Assembly: GCA_003427395.1 (NCBI GenBank)
Contig: BFEA01000240.1
Coordinates: 196,884-260,883 of the forward strand
DNA: 64,000 bases
Origin: Chara braunii
Lineage: Eukaryota; Streptophyta; Charophyceae; Charales; Characeae
Direction of reading: 5' to 3'
Shown here piece by piece: positions 55,006 to 64,000 of the stretch. Numbering within the stretch: position 1 is the stretch's first letter; each line of letters opens with the position of its first letter. The notes below the pieces were generated by a model. It searched no databases. It saw nothing but the letters and a program-made list of their open reading frames with translations, and was not told where the DNA came from. Made by a program: the position numbers and the translations under genes.

Positions 55006-58000
55006 TCATCCCGGGAGGAGGACAAAGGATGGAGGTTTTACGGAAAAGGGGATCGTGAAATGGGAGTAAGGCTTGAGTGGCCATTCCTTTTCGTTCGTCC
55101 TCCAGTTCTTCCATTGCAGTCGGGATTCGTGGAGGTCAGCCATGACCCTTCTGGGACCTAACCAGTCCTCTGTGAACCGGTTTTTAAGTTCTTCCTCTTT
55201 TAGCCGCTTCTGGGATGTTGAGAGGAGGATGTCATCATCCAGTCGCACGATTTGCTGGTTGGTCTCATTCCACGCAGTTGTAATCCTCGCAGCCAGGTAT
55301 TGAGACAGCTGTTCCTTTGCCTGGGGAGCAGCGAAGGTGTGTTGGTTTCTCTCGAATGAGCATCGGGCCCGCCAAGCGAGCAGCAGCAGTTCGAGTCTGA
55401 CCACGCGAAAGAGATTTTCTTCGTAGGGGGACCAGTCAGGCGTAGGGTGTGCAGAGTCCCCGAGGAGTAACAGTCTAGGTTCCCATGGGAAGGTAGAACC
55501 GGTGAGAGTTGTCCAGGCGGCATCCCACCATCTCCACATCTGGGTGACCATAGGACAACCCAGGAGGCAGTGCTCCAAGGTGGCCCGAGAGGGTTGAGAG
55601 AACCAGTCACAGTAGCTGCAGATGGGGGAATGAAGGCCCTTCTGTTCCAGGTCGGTCCTCAAGACAATCCAGTCTGGGGTAGGGAGGCAGCGATACAGAA
55701 TCTGCCATTGAAGGGCCCGGTGTGATGTCGGTGTAATGTGTGTATATGGGGCCCATCTGAAGTCAGCCAGGTCTGTCGGAGGTAATATGGAGTCCTTTTC
55801 CCATCTTTTTTGGACTGTCGCTGTCGTGTCCTGAGTCTTGTGTATTGTTCGGTATCCTTGTTTGACCGTATATTCCCATGCTCTGAACGGGTTACTGGCG
55901 CCATTCCGGGCCCACTGCCACTCCAGCGGGTCGAAAGGGAGTGTTGAAATTGGAGAGGTCGGTTGGAAGGCGAAGCAGGTGTGGTCCTTCCCCTCCAGCA
56001 CCCGTATTCTGACCAAGCCCGCCCAGTTCAAATCGGCGTCTCCATCCTGATTTCTGCGCAACTCAGAGGACGTGGCACCCGGGGATGTTATGTCATAGGC
56101 ATGGACATGGGCGGTCAGATCCGTTAGATTTACGACTTTACCCACCCAAGTGGGGCGGCCTGTTTGAGGCCAGTTGACCACCCAATCCCCTTTTACAATC
56201 GAAGGTCCGTTTTTCAAGGGGTGGATCCAGGCGAGGGGTATGGCTTCTTGGAGTTTTTCCAGGTTGTCTTCCCTTCGTCTAACATACCTCAACTGGCCGT
56301 GCAGTTGGTCTGCTGTCTTCCATGACCCTTTTTGGAAGTCCCAGATATCCCCAACCGTAAAAATCCCTTTCGCGACCCATTGTGTCCAGTGGGAGCGTGA
56401 CGATAGCTGAAAGGGCATGCCTTCAGCGTCACATATGAAAGGATTACCAAAGAGGGGCTGCCTCACTATCTCGTGCCATCTCAGGGGGGGAGGTAAGCGT
56501 TGGGGGCCCATCTCTCTCCATAGTTTTAGCATGTCAGGCCATAGAGAGTTGTTGGCTATGTCATTCGTTGTTTGAGCCCGGTTCGAAAGGGGAGGAGATG
56601 TTGTGGATGGTCCCAGAATCGGCCATGCTGGGTTGGTCAGCCATTGCAGGGGGTGGACACTCTTGCCCGGTGGCGAAAAGGGGGTGAGGTTGGCAATCTG
56701 AATATGGGCATAGGGGGCCCATAGGATGTTGTTCCCCATCAGCAGCCTGGTGATGGTTTTAAAGGCCAGGGCTTTGAGCTGATCCCAAGGTTCCAGGATT
56801 GTCAGTCCTCCTTTCGATCTGGGTTGGGCAATGCTTTCCCATGCCACTCTAGAGGGGAATGTTGGGTCCTCGTGATCGTTTTTCCACACATATGCCGCGA
56901 CCGCTTTTCGTAGCCTCTGGAGCTGCTTTGGCGGTATCGGCCAGCATGCCGATTTGTACCACATTGCAGAAAAGATTGCGGTATTGAGTGCGAGGGCTCT
57001 GCCAACTATTGAGGTATGCAATCCTTTCCACCTGGCCATTCTACTCAGTGCTTCGTCCACCACAGCGGCCCCGTGGTCCGGCGGGGGACCCAGCGCAGTA
57101 AGACGGACACCTAGCACCCGTATGGCTTCGTCTCTGGGTTTCCAAGTTACCTCTGGGACCAGAGGGGGGGGGAAGTCTTGGGGGTGCAGCCACCACCCTT
57201 CAGTTTTGGAACCCCAGTTCACCACCATGTCCGAAGCAATCGAGAAGGTGTGTATGGTGGCGGCCAGTGCACGTAACGAGGAGGGGTTGGCTTTGGTAAG
57301 CACTGTTAGATCGTTAGCAAATAGCGATGTCACAGGAATGCGGTAATGCGGGATTTCCGGTACATCAATTTTTTCTATGTCCGGGTTTGCTCTAATGGCC
57401 GCGGCCAGGGCTTCCATCACTATGACGAACAGCAGCGGGGCGATGGGGTCACCTTGTCTGACCGACCGTTGGAGCGGGAATGGGTTGGATAGATGGCCAT
57501 TCACCATTATGTTAGTCGTTGCAGTTCTGTGGAGGGTATCCACCCATTTCCTGAAGAGGGGACCAAAGTTCATTTTTTCCATGCACCGGTCGAGGAAGAC
57601 CCAATCAACGTGGTCATAGGCCTTTTCAAAGTCGATGAACAAAATCGCCGCTTCCTTTTTTTTTTGTCTCGCGTATTTAATGGTCTCATTCACCAAAAGG
57701 ATATTATCTTGTATGATCCTCCCTGGTATGAATCCAGACTGGTCAGGGTGAATGAGGTTTGACATATGAGGAAGCATGCGGTTTGTGAGTGCCTTCGCCA
57801 CGAGTTTGTATGGGACAGGTAAGAGTGTTATGGGTCTGTAGTTCCGTACATCGTTCTTCGAGCCTTTTTTGTAGAGAAGGGTGGTCACTCCTTGGTTTAG
57901 AAGGCCTCCGAACGTCCCCTCCGTCAGGATCGCGGCTATAAATTCCATGATGTCCGGCCCCATGAGGTCCCAGAAGGCGAGCCAGAACTCTTTTGGGAAC

Positions 58001-58128
58001 GAGTCCAGTCCCGGTGTTTTTTCATCATCCATTTGTTGAAGGGCCGCGCAAATCTCATCCCGGGTAAACGGGCATTCCAGTGCGGAGCGGTGGTCAGGTG
58101 AGAGAACAGCTTCGAGGCTTTGCAGCAT
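55006..58128 (-). pseudogene. LINE5 ORF2, reverse transcriptase part (1040 codons open)
   Basis: A continuous 1040-residue frame has L1-type RT blocks: YRPITLLPVPYKLVAKALTN, GFIPGRIIQDNILLVNE, LFIDFEKAYDHVDWVFLDR, RQGDPIAPLLFVIVMEAL and MVVNWGSKTEGWWLH. The active-site FADD reads FAND (57321-57310; AAC at 57315-57313), replacing a catalytic Asp by one G-to-A change. A long thumb/connection region and the zinc finger CSYCDWFSQPSRATLEHCLLGC follow, then EDWLGPRRVMADL and stop at 55006. Upstream frames link to the endonuclease through a stop and frameshifts. It is family B, distinct from LINE2-4. Confidence 0.85.
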
Positions 58129-58295
58129 TTGTAACCTGGCATTCGTCGTGACGTTTACATGTCATCGGGACTGTTTAGAGGTAAACAGATCCTGATAGTA
58201 CTTAGCAGCGTAGTCAGTTACAGCGTATGGGTTTGTGGCCTCGGGCTGGTCAGCAGTCAGTTGTTTGAGCGTGATTATGGTGGCCTGTTTCGCTC

Positions 58296-59729
58296 TCATC
58301 CTGGCCTTTTGGAAGAAGGTTTTGGCCATAGTTCAGTCTGTGTGGATACGCTTGATTCTGGCCTGGATTCTCCATGTCTCCGCTTGGGCATCAAGGTATT
58401 CTTGGAGGCGGTCTCTTGCTTGTTGTAGGTTATCATATGTGTGGTTGTCAAGAGGGGCAGTAGACAAGCTGTCGTTCCATTTTTCTTAAGTACTGAGAAG
58501 GTCCTCGATGACTGTCTTTCGTTCCCTTGCTCTTTTGATGGTTTCACTATATCTCTCAGCTGGGCCACTCCTTGATTAAACCACTCGACCACTGATCCGT
58601 CGACCCGCTTCTTGGAACGCCAGAACTCCCAATACTCCTTGACACACCGTTGGAAGGACTGCTGTTTGATGAGTGATGTGTTAAGTTTGAAGAAGTTGGG
58701 ACCTCTTTCGAAGGGAGGGCGCGAGACAAGACCAATGACAATCATCTTGTGGTCAAAGGAACGTGAGGGACTGAAGGGCAGTATGCAGGCCTCTATCAGC
58801 GGGCCGGTCAAGTCCTTGGAGAGGAGCATCAGATCTATTCTGGAGTTCGATAGGCCGTTCCCCCCCCGGGACTTGATGCATGTGTATGCCTGTTTATTTG
58901 GGTGTATGGTTCTATACGAATCCACTAACTCGAATTCGGCGAGCAGTTGGTTAAACATCAGGGTGTCCAGACCTTGGTGCTGTGACGATTGTCCCAACCC
59001 GTCCGACTGTGTCGGGGATCTTCTATCTACGGCAGGATCCGGAGCGAGGTTAAAGTCTCCCGCGACGATGAGCAGTGAGTCCGTAGGGAGCACCTGCATA
59101 AGGTGGAGGAAAAAGTCGGCTCTTTCGGCCGGCGTGTTGGGAGCGTATACCGTCACGAGGCAGACTTCTTCGTCTTCCCACTTAGCGTTAAGGAGTAGCC
59201 ATCTCCCCCCGTCCTCATCTCTGAGGACCTGATATGGCTTGAGTCTCGATGAGGGGGGGAGCCAGATTGATACCCCCGCTGAATGATAATGTTTGGTATG
59301 GGCATGATAGGCTTGGTGAGGCCATATCTGCTGTGCTTTAGCTAGGTGAGCCGGGCTGTCCAGAAAATGAGTTTCCTGGATGCATACAACATCGGGCCAA
59401 TAGTTCGCATCATACGAGCGAATCACGTCCCATATCGCCTGTGTTTTTTGTTGGGATGCAGCAGCGAGGCCATTCACGTTTATTGACCGTACATCCAGGT
59501 CTGCATTTTTGAGCCGTTTCTCCCATAGCGGCACCTTCCTCATGGGGGGAGGTGGGATGGGGGGTGTGGGCTGTGGTATGTGGGTAGGGACACGGGGCGG
59601 TGGATGCGTCAAGGAATTGGAGGGGGGTGTGCCGAAGGCGTGAGAGGCGGAGGGGGCCGGGGACTGAGTGACCGGGTCTGGCGGAAGGGAGCGGGGGGGG
59701 GATGGGCATGATAGGCTTGGTGAGGCCAT
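58296..59729 (-). pseudogene. LINE5 ORF2, endonuclease part
   Basis: After a Pro-rich leader the APE endonuclease shows VRSINVNGLAA, VVCIQETHFLDS, LVTVYAPNTPAERADFF, IVAGDFNLAPD, SRIDLMLLSKDLTG and RSFDHKMIVIGLV, i.e. all catalytic motifs are intact. Past about 58520 the frame is wrong; the adjacent frame gives RIKRIHTDWTMAKTFFQKAR and then LTADQPEATNPYAVTDYAAKYYQDLF, so one frameshift and a stop separate it from the RT frame. The start ATG is uncertain because the leader overlaps an 88-bp duplicated segment. Confidence 0.8.
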
Positions 59730-59789
59730 ATCTGCTGTGCTTTAGCTAGGTGAGTCGGGCTGTCCAAAAAATGAGTTTCCTGGATGCAT
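59702..59789 (-). repeat. Duplicated 88-bp endonuclease segment at the ORF1/ORF2 boundary
   Basis: This segment equals 59298-59385 at 86 of 88 positions. On the minus strand it can be read as CIQETHFLDSPTHLAKAQQI, the endonuclease QETHF region, placed just before the ORF2 leader. In the ORF1 frame the same bases encode the final residues (MHPGNSFFGQPDSPS) and supply the ORF1 stop at 59742. Confidence 0.85.
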
Positions 59790-61061
59790 GTCCCCACAGT
59801 CCGGGAATGCGTCCACCGTTTCTACCATGGGGGGGCATGCCGCGATCATGTCTGCTATCACCTCCCAGTAGTGTGGCGGGAGGGTTGCTGTCAGTTGGAT
59901 GTCGTTGATCTTCAGATATTCGTGCAGAACCCAGTCGGTGATGGCCTTCAGCCTTTTTTGAGTGATCACTTTCGAGGACCATTTGTTGTCATTTGTTTTC
60001 TGCTGAGGCTTAGGCGGGGGATCCAGTTCCATGTATTGTCGGGGTGCCTGCTGTAAGCCCGGTTGGGGTGACGGCAGCCTAGTAGGAGGTTCATCAGAGA
60101 GCTCCATGGGGACTGCAGGATGGTACTGGTCCGCCAGGCGGGGTGGTGGCGCCTGCAATTCAGTGCCGTGCAACGGCAGTTGCTGCAGCGTGTGTTGTTG
60201 TGGTTGGTGGGCGAGCAGTCCAACACAACAGCTCCTGACCTGGGTCTGCCACATAGCGAAGCCCGGGAGGTAGAGCTGATGGGCGACAGACATTGTTTCA
60301 GCCATCACCAGACCCTGTGGAAGGATTCCTACAATTTGCTGAAGCTGCGCTGCCCACTGGAGGATGGGGCCCTGCAGGATGGGGCCCTGCGTATCTGCGC
60401 AAGGTGAGGGCGGGTGGACCTGGGGAGGGGGGCCGGTGTCGAGCGGGAGGGGGGGCAGACGTTCCACCTCCATTTTTTATCCGAGCTCCCCGTGATCCAC
60501 CGTTATATCAGCAGGGAGGTGCGGAAGGACCTCCGTGTCCATCTGGTCACCCCCATCGACGCGGGTCCTAGATTCGTCAGATTGTGGTGCTCTACCTAAG
60601 TGGCGGGGTCCTGGCTGCTCTGTCATGGTTACGTCCTGCATGTCACCCATGTGAACCACAGTCTCCAGGGTGTGCGTTGTGGAGAGGGGGGGAGGTTCGG
60701 GTGGGCCCGTTACCTTCAGAGTTTCGAACCGCTCCGGTTCCTTCTCCAAATTCCCCCGGGTGACTTGGGTTGGATCCCCGCAGTCATCTTCCGTAAGGAG
60801 CGAGGCACGGGAGATGGGTTCCGTTTCATTTCCCGGCTTGGGGATTTGCAGGAACTTGGTTTCCCCCGTTACCACAGAGACCACCTCTCCGAACTCAGCG
60901 GTTTCCATGAATTTGTCTGCTGTGTTATGGGGGCTTGGTTTTCGTTTGATAAGATCGCACCGTGGGGGGGCCCGGTGTGCTCCCTTGTGAGGCGAGCAGG
61001 GCTCCCAGTGGGGAGACCGATGATGATAGAGTTTCTGGCATCGCCGAACTGATCCGGGCAT
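59742..61061 (-). pseudogene. LINE5 ORF1 C-terminal part, one in-frame stop
   Basis: Two pieces (61061-60477 and 60473-59742) share one frame separated by a single TAA at 60479-60477. They carry acidic/Pro-rich linkers and a conserved-looking end, WSSKVITQKRLKAITDWVLH and PPHYWEVIADMIAACPPMV. The frame differs from the main ORF1 frame, so a frameshift lies in the overlap 60869-61061. The last 15 or so residues come from the duplicated endonuclease segment. Confidence 0.65.
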
Positions 61062-63418
61062 TGTTGCTGCAGTCGGCCTTCGGGCCCGTTCATGATCGCC
61101 TTGATCTTAGTTGTGGCGTTCTCAATCCGGCTGTACTTTGCCATTGCGTTGACAATGCCATTTACTTTGTCCTTGACTTTCCCCAGCCTCGAGGGCTCCC
61201 CTGGCTTACAGTGTTCGGGGGTCGGGAGTCGCACGGAGGGGGGAGGGTCACCTTCCTGTATGCTGAGTGCGGCCTTTGGTAATGACAATAAAGGCTGCAC
61301 AGGCGGGCGTCCAGGCTGCAGCACTAGTCCTTTCTCACACAGGCGAGGTAGGCATTCAGTTTTTTCTGCGGGAACAGGCAGGGAAACTGCTACAGTGTCT
61401 TTGCCAGGAGTAATCCCATCATCCAGCTTATCCGTCATGTGATCGGTAAGGGCCGGCAGTTGCAGCAAGGGGGGAGGCCCGGACCCCTGCAAGGTGGGAG
61501 CTTTCTCATCCACCCCAGTAGGGGGAGGGAGACCATCAGGGCAGGGAGATCTGGGTTTTGGTATTGGGAACTGCGGCCCCGGTTGAGCCTCTATTGAGGG
61601 GACTGCAGGTCGGAGAGGTGTGATTACTTCTTGAAGATCGTTTGTCTTGCCCACCTCTTGCGGGGCCCCCGACTTCAAGTTGTGGGGCGAAGGCAGGGGC
61701 GGGGGCGGGGGCGGGGGCGGGGGTAGCGCTTTCTTCTCCACAGTCACCCTCTTTCTCACCAGCGGGGCAGAATCTTCTTCCGAATCCTCCAATTCCTCCA
61801 ATTCCCCCTCCTCTTTGTTTGAGGGGTTGTCCGGGAGGGTGGCATTTTTGTGCAAAGTGGGTATTGTGGCAACAGGTGGGGGGGCCGGCCTGTGTTCTTC
61901 ATTGCAAGGCGGGACTTTGCAAGATGGAGCATCCAGTTTCACAATGTGCCTTGCTCTGAATTGGAGTCTCCCTCCCCCCCTTCCTCCTCTTGTTCCTCTA
62001 TTGTAAAGGGTGTCACCTGTTCTTCCTCCTCTGTAGCGGTTGTTGGGCACAATGCGGGGGGGCCTTTGGGGGGGGAAGTCGGCAGCAGCAGGCCGGACAC
62101 TGCTCAGCCCAACAGGGGCTGGACAGGGGGCCGCTTTGCCTTGTTGAGGCAGGCTCACAGGGGGGTTGGCAGCACCTGTCTGAGTCGTGATTGGAGGATT
62201 TCCCGACCTTCCTCCCTGTTGCTGTGGCTTAGGGGGCCTGCCCTCCCTAGACCGTGATTGCTGTTTCGGGGGGACAAAACCTTCCGGGGATATGTGTGGG
62301 GAGCCAGTCTTCTCCCAATGCCAGCATCCCGTGTATTGACCTTCTGTCGTCCGGAAGACCCATCCCTCCAAAACGGGATCTTCCGGCACCCATGTGTTTG
62401 GCTCCGTCGAGTGTTGACTGATGAGATTCTTCGGAAGTTTCGTGTAATTGCCGGGGCACTGATCATCTGTGTACAGGTGGCCCCTAACCTTGCACACATG
62501 GCACCAGGGATCTTGCGGGTGGCTGAGGGGTACATGAAATTTTCTCCCCTCTGAGTGATAGTGCCATTCTCCCCTGAGGGGGAAGATCTCCGCAGGGGCC
62601 CAGTCCACCGCAATCAGTAGCGAATCGTCCCTTTTTGCAAGAAACTGAGGCAGATCATTTATGAATCCCCTTATCGGGGCGATCTGTTGAACCATTTTGA
62701 GTATCTCACCCTGTATGTGGACTTGGGCGAAGCTAAACTCAATCCAATAGTTGTTCGCCATGAGGTGTTGACGCCTGTCATCAGGCGTCAGCTCCCTCGG
62801 GGGTTTCCAACGTCCAATCTTCACAAGGGAACCATGAAAACGGGCGTTTGTGAGGCGTAGGAGGTTATTTTTATCCATGGGATTGAGTGCCAGCACAGTC
62901 ACATTCGCCATCGTTGGGGATTCGATGAGAAAATGATCTTTAGTATCCTTGTCAGACATCTTTTGGGATCGCAGCACTCCGAATACCCATTTGAGACGGT
63001 CGTTTAGCTGTGATCGGAGTGCTGCTTCAGGGAAAGAGAACTGGACCACATGCTCAACGTAAGTCTGGTTGCGGATCGCATTGGCTTGGGGGGAGATGAT
63101 AGAGAGCGGGTGCAGTGTGTTTCCCATTACCTGTACTTTCCTTGTAGCTCTCCGGTGGAGTTTCTGCACGAAGTGGTATCTCAGAGGGTGCATCGTATCC
63201 AGTCCCATCTGCCAGTTACAGTCCCTCGGATTGGCTGTTCTAAGAGCTCCGTTGAGAGAGGTCCCCCCTGGTTGGGCCGGGACTTGACCACTTTTGTCTG
63301 CACTGAGCCGCTCTTTGACCACCTCATTCCAGGGTTTTTTAAGGGCGGGCTGTTTTGATGGTTCCACCCTCGGGAGAAGGCTCCCATCAGCCACCTGTGT
63401 CCCGTCACCACGGTTCAC
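60869..63418 (-). CDS. LINE5 ORF1 (nucleic-acid-binding protein, 849 aa open)
   Basis: The N-terminal part includes KPWNEVVKERLSADKSGQV. A conserved core follows (LLRLTNARFHGSLVKIGRW, YWIEFSFAQVHIQGEI, FLAKRDDSLLIAVDWAPAE), which aligns with RSEVRIYPWL, YWVEFKHIPIEIQ and VAKRDDYLMLALDLP of family A. The zinc knuckle is CHVCKVRGHLYTDDQC (CX2CX4HX6C). After it come long basic, Gln/Gly- and Pro-rich disordered linkers. The protein would bind element RNA. Length is unusually large, because disordered linkers make up more than half. Start at 63418 is the first good ATG before the conserved core. Confidence 0.8.
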   Translation of the reverse strand: MNRGDGTQVADGSLLPRVEPSKQPALKKPWNEVVKERLSADKSGQVPAQPGGTSLNGALRTANPRDCNWQMGLDTMHPLRYHFVQKLHRRATRKVQVMGNTLHPLSIISPQANAIRNQTYVEHVVQFSFPEAALRSQLNDRLKWVFGVLRSQKMSDKDTKDHFLIESPTMANVTVLALNPMDKNNLLRLTNARFHGSLVKIGRWKPPRELTPDDRRQHLMANNYWIEFSFAQVHIQGEILKMVQQIAPIRGFINDLPQFLAKRDDSLLIAVDWAPAEIFPLRGEWHYHSEGRKFHVPLSHPQDPWCHVCKVRGHLYTDDQCPGNYTKLPKNLISQHSTEPNTWVPEDPVLEGWVFRTTEGQYTGCWHWEKTGSPHISPEGFVPPKQQSRSREGRPPKPQQQGGRSGNPPITTQTGAANPPVSLPQQGKAAPCPAPVGLSSVRPAAADFPPQRPPRIVPNNRYRGGRTGDTLYNRGTRGGRGGGRLQFRARHIVKLDAPSCKVPPCNEEHRPAPPPVATIPTLHKNATLPDNPSNKEEGELEELEDSEEDSAPLVRKRVTVEKKALPPPPPPPPPLPSPHNLKSGAPQEVGKTNDLQEVITPLRPAVPSIEAQPGPQFPIPKPRSPCPDGLPPPTGVDEKAPTLQGSGPPPLLQLPALTDHMTDKLDDGITPGKDTVAVSLPVPAEKTECLPRLCEKGLVLQPGRPPVQPLLSLPKAALSIQEGDPPPSVRLPTPEHCKPGEPSRLGKVKDKVNGIVNAMAKYSRIENATTKIKAIMNGPEGRLQQQCPDQFGDARNSIIIGLPTGSPARLTREHTGPPHGAILSNENQAPITQQTNSWKPLSSERWSLW

Positions 63419-64000
63419 CCCTCCGGGAGAGGGGCCGGTCTGAGAGGCCGCCTTTCGGTCAGCCTCCCTGGCGACCCTCGCACCAGTATCTCGTCCATGG
63501 GCGGTATCCCGACCCGGGACGGGGGGTCGATCTGATCGGGGAGCCGCGGGTACAGGGTTGACCTGGCGACCCTCTTTCTGTTGCGGGCATGCATCCTTCT
63601 CTGTCCACAGTGTTTTCCCCTTTCTCTATCCTGCTCGTCGTCCCCCGATATCCACGTTTTGGTGGATTGAAAGGGGGGGAGGCAATGGCGGGGAGGCATC
63701 CATCCGGTATTGTGGGTGGCAATGATTGTCGGGATCCTGTTTTGATTAGATAATTTGTATTGCAGGGGATGATTGGATAAAGCCACAATTCCTTGTTCGA
63801 ATTGAGTCTTTAGTGTGATTATTCAGGCAGTGGTGTTTTGGTCGGCTTATCGCAGTGAAATGTGAAATGGACAAAACCAAGGCCGTCAATCTTCCGGGGA
63901 TGCCGAGGCGGTAGTGAATGTGAAGTGGACAAAACCGAGGCCGTCAATCTTCCGGGGGGATGCCGAGGTAGCTGCGCATCCCACCGTGGATGCAGACTCA
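63419..64000 (-). repeat. LINE5 5' leader with 58-bp monomers
   Basis: The region upstream of ORF1 has overlapping open frames without clear function (63415-63788). At 63853-63970 two ~58-bp units repeat GGACAAAACCGAGGCCGTCA and ATCTTCCGGGGATGCCGAGG. Monomer repeats in LINE 5' UTRs can act as promoters. The element continues past the right edge. Confidence 0.55.

Noticed and set aside
57377-62257. Plus-strand open frames opposite LINE5
   Set aside because: They are shadows of the GC-rich minus-strand ORF1 and ORF2.

Overview
The window looks like a transposon-dense stretch of a green-plant (streptophyte) nuclear genome, and I see no ordinary host gene in it. The main lineage clue is the primer-binding site at 943-960, which matches the 3' end of plant tRNA-Asp and sits 4 bases after a long terminal repeat. 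The poly-A retroelements, many microsatellites and N-filled gaps also fit a large eukaryotic genome. A charophyte such as Chara is a guess from general feel only, not a demonstrated identity.

Positions 1-18935 are one very large Ty3/gypsy LTR retrotransposon, cut by the left edge. It holds a partial 5' LTR (1-938), PBS, a block of small accessory ORFs that includes four diverged copies of one ~125-residue protein (1197-3693), gag (3718-5380), protease, reverse transcriptase/RNase H, integrase (to 9310), and then 8.7 kb between pol and the 3' LTR. That 3' region carries several satellite arrays, an antisense ORF with a C-terminal membrane segment and its own TATA box, an 83-bp promoter-like repeat array, and two further ORFs, one of them inside the LTR. 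The two LTR copies are about 95% identical over 938 bp (about 47 differences by hand count, no net indel). Gag-pol is broken by stops and frameshifts, so this copy is dead but not ancient.

Positions 18936-64000 are a pile of non-LTR (L1-type) elements. LINE1 is a minus-strand ORF1 fragment (19196-19740). LINE2 is a plus-strand, internally deleted copy (~21300-26990). LINE3 is a nearly complete minus-strand copy of the same family (A) with its poly-A tail at 31172 (31172-~39990). LINE4 is a plus-strand 3' half (45621-48060). LINE5 is a long, well-preserved minus-strand copy of a second family (B; ORF2 55006-59729, ORF1 59742-63418, 5' UTR running to the right edge). Short fragments of both families lie at 44715-45620, 48705-48902 and perhaps 49687-50190. 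Scattered among them is a poly-A SINE-like family whose head contains GACGCTGGACCCGGTTTCC and whose 3' half folds into a hairpin that stays paired although the arm sequences differ between copies. One copy sits in LINE3 ORF1 between perfect 13-bp target duplications.

The LINEs would supply reverse transcriptase and endonuclease in trans to the poly-A SINEs. The observations most worth following are the repeated accessory-ORF block, the antisense membrane-protein ORF with promoter-like sequences in the LTR element, the structured SINE family, an intact tRNA-Met(CAU)-like cloverleaf inside LINE2, and an 88-bp endonuclease duplication at the ORF1/ORF2 boundary of LINE5.
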